Part shown: positions 28,812 to 36,169 of the stretch, piece after piece | Layout of the letters: each line of letters starts with the position of its first letter | Position numbering within the stretch: position 1 is the first letter of the stretch | NCBI RefSeq assembly: GCF_030649675.1 | Contig: NZ_JAUTDR010000011.1 | Location: 109,008-173,007 of the forward strand | Direction: 5' to 3' | Source of the DNA: Haliea sp. E1-2-M8 | GTDB lineage: Bacteria > Pseudomonadota > Gammaproteobacteria > Pseudomonadales > Halieaceae | DNA: 64,000 nt | Made by a program: the position numbers and the translations under genes | Notes under the pieces: generated by a model | Databases searched by the model: none | What the model was told of the DNA's origin: nothing | What the model saw: the letters and a program-made list of their open reading frames with translations, nothing else

Positions 28812-31118
28812 ATGCGACACGTTAATCAACAGAGCTCGTTCACGAAGAGAAATATCGGGTGTCGTTCTACACTTGTAGCAGCCGCGATTGCGGGAATGGG
28901 TTCCACAATGTCTTTATCGGCAACCGCTCAAAACGAGAGGGTGGTGGCATTGGAAGAAGTTGTGGTAACAGCGACGAAGAGAAGTGAAAGTCTTCAAGAT
29001 GTACCGATGACAATTACGGTTCTGACCGAAGAGGATATCAGGCAGGCGGGAATCACAAAGCCGTCGGACTTCTTGAATAGCATACCGAATGTAACTTTCC
29101 TCCAGGACTCAACAGGTGAGAGTTTCGTGAATATCCGTGGACAGACATCGAGCAGGAACTCTGACCCGAATGTTGCAATCGTCGTAGACGGTGTAACCAT
29201 GTCCAGCATGAGGACTTTCTACCAGGATCTGCTTGACGTAGAGCAGATTGAAATTCTAAAGGGTCCCCAGAGTGCGCTCTACGGTAGGAATGCTGCTGCC
29301 GGTGCAATCATCATTAACACCAAACCTCCTTCGGATGAGCTTGAGGGCAGCGTAAGTCTAGGCGCCGGCAACTTCAATTCGTCTAGCTTTCAGGCCTCAT
29401 TGGGTGGGCCGATATCGGACACGCTGAAGTTTCGCGTATCGGCCTCGACAAAAGATACCGATGGTCCATGGACAGGAGTCAACTCGGGTGAAAAAGTTGC
29501 TCGGTACACACCGAAAATGGGGAGAGTTCGGCTCTTGTATGAGCCAAACGAAAATATGTCTGTAGATTTCAAATATGGCACCGAGAGAACTAAGGGTGGG
29601 TCACTTTCCGCTGCCAATGCACAGGTTGTCGGCCTCCCGATAGGGAGCTTCCCTGCGACAGAGCTGGATGCAAATTTCGCTGATATGCCTTTTGTAACTA
29701 ATGTGACAGGGTTGTTCGATCAAACCTATCACGAATCTACATTAAAAGTTGATTACAATTTTGGTTCGATGGTTTTGACGTCTATCACCTCGTGGACTGA
29801 CCTTGACACCTATTGGGGTGGGGATGTCCCACCTTACATCCCTGATACAGGCATGCCAGGTAGCGCCTTATCGGGCTATTCCTATTTGGACGAAAACATT
29901 TCTCAAGAATTCAGGCTGACCTCTGAAACAGACAGCAATCTGCAGTGGCAGATAGGAATGTATGCGCTGAGTTTCAAGAGGGACCAGTATTCTGAGTTCA
30001 ATGATGATCTATTTGGATCTGTTCCAGCTACCAGAAACAAAATAGACGGACCTGAAGCGCTTCAGCCTACGACGAGCTTCGGTAATCAATACTATACGAC
30101 AGATAGCACTGCAGTTTTCGCCAACATCCAATACGACATTACCGATACGCTGCAGGTCAGACTCGCTGGGAGATACGATAAAGAAGAACGCGATGTTGAA
30201 GAGCGGGCTCCAGATGAAATCAACCCCTATACCGGGCAGAATTACAACCTCTGCGTTGAGCTTACGGGGCGATCAAAGAACGAATGCAGGAGCTCAAATG
30301 AATTCGAACAGTTCCAGCCAAAAGTCGTACTCTCATGGAGTGCATCTTCGAACATAAATCTCTACGCAAGTTATGGTGAAGGATTCAAGGCTGGAGGATT
30401 CAATCCACTCGGCGGCCGTGAAGCCATCATTGCAGCAGCAATAGCAAGTGGGCAAGATGCCAGTTCAGTATATGTCGAAGAATCATATGACAAGGAATTG
30501 TCCGAATCACTGGAGCTGGGAGCAAAGCTCCAGTTTCTGGACAATCGATTGTCTATCAACTTCGCTGCATTTCAAACCGACATTGAAGGAGCTCAACAGT
30601 ATGAGTTTGTACCGACCGTAGGATTGCAAACTACGGTTAGTATTGATGAGGTGGAGGTTCGAGGATTTGACCTGGACTTCAAGGCGGCGCTGCCAGGCCA
30701 AATCACTGTGTTTGGGGGTTACGGTTATACAGATGGAGAAATTAAGAACTTTGCCGCAAACCCGATTTTTAATGGGAATGTTGCTCCCAACTCTTTCAAG
30801 TACAATGCCATACTTGGAGCAATTGCAACAATTGATCTTCCGAGAGATTTTACACTTACCCCACGAGTCGAGTGGAATCGGCTTGGTCCCATCTGGTGGG
30901 ATATCGCGAACAGTCCTGGCACCAAGCGGGACCCAGTAGATCTTTTAAAAGCTAGAGTGACCCTGGCTAGTGAGGATGGTTGGGAGTTCAGCGTATGGGG
31001 GGATAATCTCACAGATGAAAAGTATTTCAAGCAGGTAGTTGCAATCATCAACACCTTCACAGTCAACTTCCAGGCTCCAACAAGGACCTACGGAGTTGAA
31101 ATTTCGAAAAGATTTTAA
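28812..31118 (+). CDS. TonB-dependent outer-membrane receptor
   Basis: A 768-residue receptor. The ATG at 28812 follows AAGAAGG and gives a signal peptide ending SLSATAQ; an upstream TTG (28761) lacks a proper site. The N-terminal plug begins EEVVVTATKR (TonB-box-like region), with VNIRGQ and GPQSALYGRNAAAGAI. The C-terminal 22-stranded barrel ends in the aromatic signature VEISKRF. The family member resembles receptors for aromatic or polyketide-like compounds common in Sphingomonadales and marine gammaproteobacteria; the ligand is unknown. Base composition is clearly lower in GC than the neighbours, and codon use is less biased, signs of acquisition. The EthD gene 110 bases downstream may be a catabolic partner. 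Confidence 0.92.
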   Translation: MRHVNQQSSFTKRNIGCRSTLVAAAIAGMGSTMSLSATAQNERVVALEEVVVTATKRSESLQDVPMTITVLTEEDIRQAGITKPSDFLNSIPNVTFLQDSTGESFVNIRGQTSSRNSDPNVAIVVDGVTMSSMRTFYQDLLDVEQIEILKGPQSALYGRNAAAGAIIINTKPPSDELEGSVSLGAGNFNSSSFQASLGGPISDTLKFRVSASTKDTDGPWTGVNSGEKVARYTPKMGRVRLLYEPNENMSVDFKYGTERTKGGSLSAANAQVVGLPIGSFPATELDANFADMPFVTNVTGLFDQTYHESTLKVDYNFGSMVLTSITSWTDLDTYWGGDVPPYIPDTGMPGSALSGYSYLDENISQEFRLTSETDSNLQWQIGMYALSFKRDQYSEFNDDLFGSVPATRNKIDGPEALQPTTSFGNQYYTTDSTAVFANIQYDITDTLQVRLAGRYDKEERDVEERAPDEINPYTGQNYNLCVELTGRSKNECRSSNEFEQFQPKVVLSWSASSNINLYASYGEGFKAGGFNPLGGREAIIAAAIASGQDASSVYVEESYDKELSESLELGAKLQFLDNRLSINFAAFQTDIEGAQQYEFVPTVGLQTTVSIDEVEVRGFDLDFKAALPGQITVFGGYGYTDGEIKNFAANPIFNGNVAPNSFKYNAILGAIATIDLPRDFTLTPRVEWNRLGPIWWDIANSPGTKRDPVDLLKARVTLASEDGWEFSVWGDNLTDEKYFKQVVAIINTFTVNFQAPTRTYGVEISKRF

Positions 31119-31228
31119 GGAAGGGAAGCGGGAGGGCGGCTTTAGATGTCTGAAGCCGGGATTAATGCCAAGGAAGGCGTGTTTTATCGAAAAAGTTACG
31201 TCACTGGATTTGAAGAGGAAGATTATTC

Positions 31229-31585
31229 ATGTTTAAGGCCATTTTTCTCCTGAAGCGAAAGCCGGGAACATCGTTTGAAGAATTCAAGGAGTATTACGAA
31301 TCCACCCATAGGAAATTGGGGGAGCGAGCGTTGCCGACGGCCAAAAAATATATCCGCCGTTTTCTAACGCCTTATCCGGAGCAAGAGACCGTCGAAAGGC
31401 CCGAAACCGAGTTCGATGTGATAACGGAAATCTGGTTTGAGGACAAGGACGCTTTTGAAAGTGCAGTTACTGCCCTGGCGGCGCCTAATCTGCAAGCTGA
31501 GATTGTTGAAGATGAGTCTAGGTTTATGGATCGGAGTAAAATATCACTCTTTACCGTCGAGGAATTTGAGTCGACCATTGATTGA
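31229..31585 (+). CDS. EthD-domain protein
   Basis: A 118-residue ferredoxin-fold (dimeric alpha/beta barrel) protein of the EthD family. The N-terminal FKAIFLLKRKPGTSFEEFKEYYESTHR, read in two parts, is the family hallmark, including the conserved histidine near residue 27. EthD proteins often accompany degradation of ethers, steroids or aromatic polyketides, sometimes as cyclases or decarboxylases. It follows the TonB receptor and shares its lower GC, which suggests a small uptake/catabolic unit transferred together. GAAGAGGAAG upstream provides the ribosome binding site. Confidence 0.82.
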   Translation: MFKAIFLLKRKPGTSFEEFKEYYESTHRKLGERALPTAKKYIRRFLTPYPEQETVERPETEFDVITEIWFEDKDAFESAVTALAAPNLQAEIVEDESRFMDRSKISLFTVEEFESTID

Positions 31586-31595
31586 GGGCAACAAG

Positions 31596-31627
31596 CCGGA
31601 CTCGGATTGTGACGTACTCGAGTCCGG
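31596..31627 (+). terminator. Hairpin after the EthD gene
   Basis: CCGGACTCG and CGAGTCCGG form a perfect 9-bp stem 10 bases after the EthD stop codon. There is no T-tract after it, so intrinsic termination is uncertain; it may act as an RNA-end stabiliser. Confidence 0.4.
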
Positions 31628-31669
31628 TAATTTACGCTGGTTTTCACGACGGTTTTCGGCTCCGAAAGT

Positions 31670-32017
31670 ATGTCTAGTCGATTTAACATAAGATCGTGTG
31701 CGGATGGTCTATTTTTCTTTGAGCTCCAAGCCTCGAATGGTCGAGTATTGGTCACTAGTCGAGCGTTCAGAAGAAAGCAGGCGGTCTTAGAGGCATTGAG
31801 AGGTTTTCAGTGTGCAAGTAACGATAGTTTCATCTACCTGTGTTCCGAGCAAAGCTCAAGAGGTTTCAGTTTCTACATAACGAACGGTTTGGGTAAAAAA
31901 GTGGCATTTAGTGAGCCATACTCAAATAGGTGGGCGTTAAAGCAAGGCATCGAAGCTGCTAAATCTAACGCAGCATCGGCAAGGATCATTGATCTTAGCG
32001 ATGTATCGCCCCTCTAG
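31670..32017 (+). CDS. DUF1508 (YegP-like) protein
   Basis: A 115-residue protein made of two similar beta-beta-alpha units: FFFELQASNGRVLVTSRAF followed by a helix, and FSFYITNGLGKKVAFSEPY followed by a helix with GIEAAKSNA. This is the DUF1508/YegP layout of tandem repeats; the function is unknown, with stress roles suggested for some homologues. It continues the lower-GC block that starts with the TonB receptor. There is only a modest ribosome binding site, and the start could be a nearby alternative. Confidence 0.7.
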   Translation: MSSRFNIRSCADGLFFFELQASNGRVLVTSRAFRRKQAVLEALRGFQCASNDSFIYLCSEQSSRGFSFYITNGLGKKVAFSEPYSNRWALKQGIEAAKSNAASARIIDLSDVSPL

Positions 32018-32106
32018 AAATCACAAGCTCTCTTGGTTTCCGCTTGCTGATATGGCGAAAGGGAGCCTGTAGGTGAGCCTGAAAGTAGATCTGTGTAAAC
32101 CACACC

Positions 32107-32310
32107 TCACGCCGCAGCCGATTCTTCCTTGGCATCGACATTCTCCGCGTCTTCCGGTGCCAGCTCTGCCACCCTGGCTTCCAACTCCGCAACCTTGCGC
32201 TGCAATTCCGCGTTCTCTTTCTTGCTCTCGCTCAGCGTTTTTTGCAACAGGTCGGCCGCGCTGGTCTTCTCCGCCAGCTTCTTCTTGCTCGCGTCGAGGT
32301 TCTTCTTCAG
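32107..32310 (-). pseudogene. 3' remnant B of the coiled-coil gene family
   Basis: The minus strand encodes about 67 C-terminal codons: LKKNLDASKKKLAEKTSAAD, LLQKTLSESKKENAEL and the end DAKEESAAA plus stop, closely similar to residues 116-182 of the intact protein at 34534-35082. Similarity stops abruptly at TTCTTCAG (32310). The frame is intact but no start remains. It is longer than remnant A and differs from it at several positions, so it comes from a different paralogue or an older event. Confidence 0.8.
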
Positions 32311-32497
32311 GGTTCTACCCCACTTCTACGGACGGCTCTAAAACGGGCATGGACTTCCCCTGGTTCATGGAGACTTCTAGCCTATTCTGTGGACTTCCCC
32401 CTGATTCGGCGCCTTCGGTGAGTGAGTCAGGGTAGTAGCCTGAGATGAGGCAGCTGAATCCATTGGCTAGAGGCGCTAATTTGGCACCAGCTAACAA

Positions 32498-32719
32498 CTA
32501 GCGCTTGTTTTTTTCATCACGACGAGCCCTTTTGGTCAGCGGCCTGCCGTCTGCACCAATAGTACTTTTGGGCTTCTCGCCCTTGGCAGTCTTTGACGCT
32601 CGGCTAAGAGCAATGAGTCGCAGGGTTTCGTCATCACGCAATTTGATCGCGTTTTTTTCCAGAGTATCCAGCTCTTCGAAGCTGTACACGTCGTTCTTGA
32701 GCTTCTCTATTCTGTTCAT
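32498..32719 (-). CDS. Hypothetical small basic protein
   Basis: A 73-residue charged protein, with a helical, acidic first half (SFEELDTLEKNAIKLRDDE) and a Lys/Arg-rich tail ending RRDEKNKR. No family is recognised. It lies between two remnants of the coiled-coil gene and on the same strand. Its ribosome binding site is weak. The 187 bases to its left (32311-32497) contain no recognisable gene; the AT content is typical of the accessory region. Confidence 0.45.
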   Translation of the reverse strand: MNRIEKLKNDVYSFEELDTLEKNAIKLRDDETLRLIALSRASKTAKGEKPKSTIGADGRPLTKRARRDEKNKR

Positions 32720-32805
32720 ATTACGCTCGATCGGGGTCTGTTAGCTGTAACGCTCGCGACCTGATCTTACAGCTATCGGCCCGAATCAGTAACCCCGGTC
32801 ACCTC

Positions 32806-33000
32806 TCAAGCAGCAGCCGATTCTTCCTTGGCATCGACATTCTCCGCATCTTCAGGCGCATCGGTAACTTCAGCCTCAGACCCAGCCACCCTGGCTTCCA
32901 GCTCCGCCACCCTGCGCTGCAATTCCGCGTTCTCTCTCTTCGTCTCGCTGCGATTGTGCAGCTCACGGCAGCGCTGCTTAGTTTTCTGGCTGTCGCAGAA
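32806..33000 (-). pseudogene. Internally deleted remnant C of the coiled-coil gene family
   Basis: The minus strand encodes ETKRENAELQRRVAELEARV and the end APEDAENVDAKEESAAA plus stop. Upstream of that, at 32951-33000, the sequence jumps to a region matching the middle of the intact gene (around 34856-34900, the LHNRCEK/SQKAEQRSREL part). About 200 bases between the two matching parts are missing, so this copy carries an internal deletion and no start. It abuts the promoter region of the acetamidase gene. Confidence 0.75.
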
Positions 33001-33097
33001 ATAGGCGCTGAGTTACAAGCTCTGTGATGACAGCTTGAGCGGGAGTTCTGCACTATACTCTGGCTTCGGGTCTGCAATTTCACAGCGAGGTGTGCGC

Positions 33098-34345
33098 ATG
33101 AAGAAGCGGCATGTTTTCCGAAAGTTGTCTGGTCTGCTGGCAATACTCGCGCTATCCAGCCCCACCAGCGCGGAGGTTGTATTGGGCGACCGCAGCGTGC
33201 CCTGCGCCGAGGATTCCGCCTGTATTAACCGGCTACACCCCGATATTCCGATGGTGGCCACGGCCGATCCCGGGGAGCGCATCGTGTTTGTCAGCCGGGA
33301 CGCCTTCGACCTCACCCTGGACCCCGATGAATTTTCCAGCGCCCCTGCGATACCCAGGGAGGGGACAGGTATCGTTCATGCACTGACCGGTCCCGTCTCC
33401 ATTCGCGGCGCAAAGGCAGGTGACGTGCTGGCAGTCAAAATTGAGTCGCTGGAGCCCGCCGAAGTCGGCTGGACCGAGGCCGGAGCGTTCGGCTTCGCCG
33501 GAGAGCAATTCGGCAGGGACAAGCGTTTCATCGTCTGGCGTATCAACAAGGATTACGCGGTGAGCGATGCCCTGCCCGGAGTGCGGATTCCGAACGCGAG
33601 TTTCCCTGGTGTTATAACGACGCTGCCCAGCGAGCGCTTGCTTGCCGACATACTCAGGCGCGAGAGAGAGCTTTTGGAGATCGGCGGCGCCGGACTGGAC
33701 CTTGATCCGAACGAAGCCCAGCCTTCGCTATTGTGCGGGTCCGAGGGTACGAAGGCGGCAGAGTGCCTGCGCACCATCCCTCCGCGGGAGCACGGCGGCA
33801 ATATGGATATCCGTTACATGACTACGGGTACTACCATATACCTGCCCTGTTACATTGATGGCTGCGGTCTGGCCGTTGGTGATTTCCACTACGCTCAGGG
33901 TGATGGGGAGGTATCTGGCACGGCCATCGAAATGGGGGGGACACTTACCGTGACCACCCGCGTCGTGAAGGAGGGCCCGGACCTTTCTCATGGTCCGCAT
34001 TACGAAGGGGCCGCTTCGGTTCTGGGAATCCCCTCGGAGCGCTTTTACGCCGTAACTGGCTTCCCGCTTAAGGAACCCGGCAGCATACCCGCGAACATGG
34101 CGTATCTGGATTCAGACCGAATTGCGGGTCTTAGTAATCTCTCGGCTGATCTCCACCTGGCGGCGCGGAACGCGCTCGCCGCCATGATCGATTACATTGT
34201 GTCGGAGTACGGTTATGACCGGGCGCAAGCGTACATTATTGCCAGCGTTGTGGTGGACATGCGTATTGGTCAGCTAGTCGATGTCCCGAATGTCGGTGTC
34301 ACTGCGGTATTGCCGTTGGATATTTTTGTGGAGAGGGGGAAATAA
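33098..34345 (+). CDS. Secreted acetamidase/formamidase-family protein
   Basis: A 415-residue protein with a signal peptide (MKKRHVFRKLSGLLAILALSS, cleavage near TSA-EV). The mature part fits the FmdA/AmdA family: GPVSIRGAKAGDVLAVKIESL, GGNMDIRYMTTGTTIYLPCY and GDFHYAQGDGEVSGTAIEM (each a known family block; the last holds metal-binding residues). Most FmdA members are cytoplasmic and release ammonia from small amides; periplasmic forms are less well studied and the substrate is unknown. The ATG at 33098 follows AGCGAGG. The GC content is back to the host level. Confidence 0.82.
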   Translation: MKKRHVFRKLSGLLAILALSSPTSAEVVLGDRSVPCAEDSACINRLHPDIPMVATADPGERIVFVSRDAFDLTLDPDEFSSAPAIPREGTGIVHALTGPVSIRGAKAGDVLAVKIESLEPAEVGWTEAGAFGFAGEQFGRDKRFIVWRINKDYAVSDALPGVRIPNASFPGVITTLPSERLLADILRRERELLEIGGAGLDLDPNEAQPSLLCGSEGTKAAECLRTIPPREHGGNMDIRYMTTGTTIYLPCYIDGCGLAVGDFHYAQGDGEVSGTAIEMGGTLTVTTRVVKEGPDLSHGPHYEGAASVLGIPSERFYAVTGFPLKEPGSIPANMAYLDSDRIAGLSNLSADLHLAARNALAAMIDYIVSEYGYDRAQAYIIASVVVDMRIGQLVDVPNVGVTAVLPLDIFVERGK

Positions 34346-34533
34346 TCAGTCGGGGTTGAACGCGGTCATTTACTTGTTGCTGGCAGACCACGCACGGCGA
34401 CTATTTCCCTTCCTGTCGACAGTTCGAGTTGGGTAGAGGGCTAGTTCCAGAGCAATCAGCGTCAGCCCAGATTGCCCGTGGCTACTGCAAAGCTTTTGTC
34501 GTGCAGGCCCTTGCCAGTAACCTCAGTCACCCC

Positions 34534-35082
34534 TCAAGCCGCGACCGATTCCTCCTTGGCCTCGTCACTCTCCGCATCTTCCGGCGCCAGCTCCGCCACC
34601 TTGGCTTCCAGCTCCGCAACCTTGCGCTGCAGGTCAGCGTTCTCTTTCTTGGTCTCACTCAACGTCTTCTGCAAGGTATCGGCCGCGCTGGTCTTCTCCG
34701 CCAGTTTCTTCTTGCTGGCGTCGAGGTTCTTCTTCATGCGCACGGGATCGAATTGCGTGAGCGTCTTGTTCTCCTCGCGCACCGCTGCCAGATCCTTTTG
34801 CAGGCTTTTCACGCGCTGCTTGCTCTCGTCGATCTCTGCCAACAGCTTCTCGCAACGATTGTGCAGTTCGCGGCTGCGCTGCTCGGCTTTCTGGCTGTCC
34901 GTCGCCTTGCCGGTCAGCTCGGTGATGGTCTCCAGTTGCTTGTCGACGGCGGCTTGGAGTTCTGACTCTCTGGCGGTAAGGCGGTCGATCTCGGCGGTCT
35001 TCTTGTCGAGCTCCTGCTGATACTCGGCGCGGAGATCGTTCTCGAGTTCCATGATTTTTTCAAGTTTGTTGGCTGTAAGCAT
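34534..35082 (-). CDS. Coiled-coil protein, intact member of a locally repeated family
   Basis: A 182-residue, almost wholly helical protein with heptad periodicity throughout: EKIMELENDLRAEYQQELDK, then TAEIDRLTARESELQ, later LQKTLSETKKENADLQRKV and AELEAKVAEL, with an acidic end (PEDAESDEAKEESVAA). No signal peptide or membrane segment is seen. AAGGA lies 5 bases before the ATG. It starts 49 bases after the stop of the secreted ubiquitin-fusion gene on the same strand, so the two may be cotranscribed. Three 3'-end remnants of the same family lie within 6.5 kb downstream. No known family is recognised beyond generic coiled coil. Confidence 0.75.
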   Translation of the reverse strand: MLTANKLEKIMELENDLRAEYQQELDKKTAEIDRLTARESELQAAVDKQLETITELTGKATDSQKAEQRSRELHNRCEKLLAEIDESKQRVKSLQKDLAAVREENKTLTQFDPVRMKKNLDASKKKLAEKTSAADTLQKTLSETKKENADLQRKVAELEAKVAELAPEDAESDEAKEESVAA

Positions 35083-35131
35083 AATGTCCTTGTATCTCGT
35101 GTGAGTGGATGACCTTGGGGTCCTGGTTTGG

Positions 35132-35926
35132 TTATTGGTTCTTTAACTGACGCATGCCGAAAAGCGCCAGCAGGCCAGTCAACAGCACCAGCCCTGTAAT
35201 AGGCAGCGTCGGTACGGCTGTCGGCGGTGCTGCTGGTTCATCGGCAGGTATGCCGACCCCCGCGGGATCGACGATGACACCGTTGCTGCTGCCGTCGGCG
35301 TCTTTCGGCCCACCGTCGGTTACGGAATAGCTCAATACGCTCCCGCTGATGGTGGCGCCTGCAATTGGCGTCCAGGGGTCGGTCTTCCACGCGGTGGCGT
35401 CTGCAGGCAGTGCCTCGCCGTAGTCTATGGCCACGTCAATCACTGCATCGTTTTCGCATCCATTCACGGTAAAAGCGACCACGCCATAGGGAAAATCAAT
35501 GCCCTCGGGTGGATCGATGGCCGCGGTGAACACGGGGTCAGTGTCAAATGTGCAGTTCGCATCTGCCGTGGTAAAACTGATGGTTCCCGCGCCGCCGCCC
35601 GGCAGTTGGCCAGCAAACTCGCGCCGGAGGGCCGCAAGAAGATGCAGCGTGGATTCCTTCTGGATGTTGTAGTCAGACAGTGTGCGACCGTCTTCGAGTA
35701 CCTTTCCCGCAAACACCAGCCGCTGCTGCTCTGGCGGGATGCCTTCTTTTTCCTGGATTTTCGATTTAACGTTCTCGATGGAGTCGTTGGGTTCGACTTC
35801 GAGAGCGATGTTCTTGCCCGTGAGCGTTCTGACGAAGATCTGCATCGCATTGGCGTTGACGGCGCTAAATGCCAGCAGGAGGGCCAGCAGGAAACGCGGT
35901 GGGAGTGTGACCTTGGACTTTTTCAA
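35132..35926 (-). CDS. Secreted ubiquitin - choice-of-anchor-U - IPTL-CTERM fusion protein
   Basis: A 264-residue protein from a TTG start with GGAAG 7 bases upstream. Residues 1-27 are a signal peptide ending ANA, so cleavage would expose ubiquitin's own Met1. Residues 28-96 match human ubiquitin at 59 of 69 positions by eye ([39 protein letters not shown]). K11, K27, K29, K33, K48 and K63 are kept; K6 is Arg, I44 is Val. The conjugating tail RLRGG is replaced by LAALRRE, so it cannot be conjugated as ubiquitin. Residues about 115-225 resemble the choice-of-anchor U domain ([38 protein letters not shown]). The last 27 residues ([18 protein letters not shown] plus basic tail) resemble the IPTL-CTERM sorting signal. 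The protein should reach the periplasm or surface. Confidence 0.9.
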   Translation of the reverse strand: MKKSKVTLPPRFLLALLLAFSAVNANAMQIFVRTLTGKNIALEVEPNDSIENVKSKIQEKEGIPPEQQRLVFAGKVLEDGRTLSDYNIQKESTLHLLAALRREFAGQLPGGGAGTISFTTADANCTFDTDPVFTAAIDPPEGIDFPYGVVAFTVNGCENDAVIDVAIDYGEALPADATAWKTDPWTPIAGATISGSVLSYSVTDGGPKDADGSSNGVIVDPAGVGIPADEPAAPPTAVPTLPITGLVLLTGLLALFGMRQLKNQ

Positions 35927-35956
35927 CGATAGGCTTCCAGGCGGCTCTGGGCATAC

Positions 35957-35988
35957 AGAAAAAAGGGGTCACATCGCTGTAACCCCTT
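35957..35988 (-). terminator. Rho-independent terminator of tRNA-Asn
   Basis: On the minus strand AAGGGGTTACA, loop GCGA, TGTGACCCCTT and then a run of T. The stem is 11 bp with one G-T pair. It separates the tRNA from the ubiquitin-fusion gene. An A/T-rich flank on the other side could let it work in both directions. Confidence 0.85.
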
Positions 35989-36004
35989 GATTTTTTTCTG
36001 AATA

Positions 36005-36080
36005 TGGCTCCGCCTGCTGGGCTCGAACCAGCGACCCATTGATTAACAGTCAATTGCTCTACCAACTGAGCTAAGGCGGA
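36005..36080 (-). tRNA. tRNA-Asn(GTT)
   Basis: A 76-base cloverleaf with encoded CCA. The acceptor stem TCCGCCT pairs with AGGCGGA, the anticodon loop CTGTTAA gives anticodon GTT, and the T-arm contains GGTTCGAGCC. It is a single tRNA gene with its own promoter and terminator. Confidence 0.96.
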
Positions 36081-36102
36081 ATGGTGGTAACCGAGGCCGC
36101 GT

Positions 36103-36131
36103 ATATTAATGATGAGCCCCGGGCAGGTCAA
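36103..36131 (-). promoter_or_regulatory. Promoter of tRNA-Asn
   Basis: On the minus strand TTGACC, a 17-base spacer, and TAATAT, about 22 bases before the tRNA. A GC-rich stretch (GCGGCC) after the -10 box fits a stringent-type discriminator. A perfect GC hairpin (GCCCCGG/CCGGGGC) straddles the -35 element. Confidence 0.75.
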
Positions 36132-36169
36132 CCGTCCGGGGCGTCTTTTTTGCCGGTCAGACAGAAGTT

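Noticed and set aside
35639..35845. Eukaryotic contamination as the source of the ubiquitin sequence
   Set aside because: The ubiquitin frame is continuous with a bacterial ribosome binding site, a signal peptide and a bacterial anchor domain and sorting signal, with GC like its neighbours. An assembly chimera would not keep the frame on both sides so precisely.
36111..36157. GC hairpin followed by T residues on the plus strand
   Set aside because: GCCCCGG/CCGGGGC then TTTTTT looks like a plus-strand terminator, but no plus-strand gene ends there and it overlaps the tRNA-Asn promoter, so its role is unclear.
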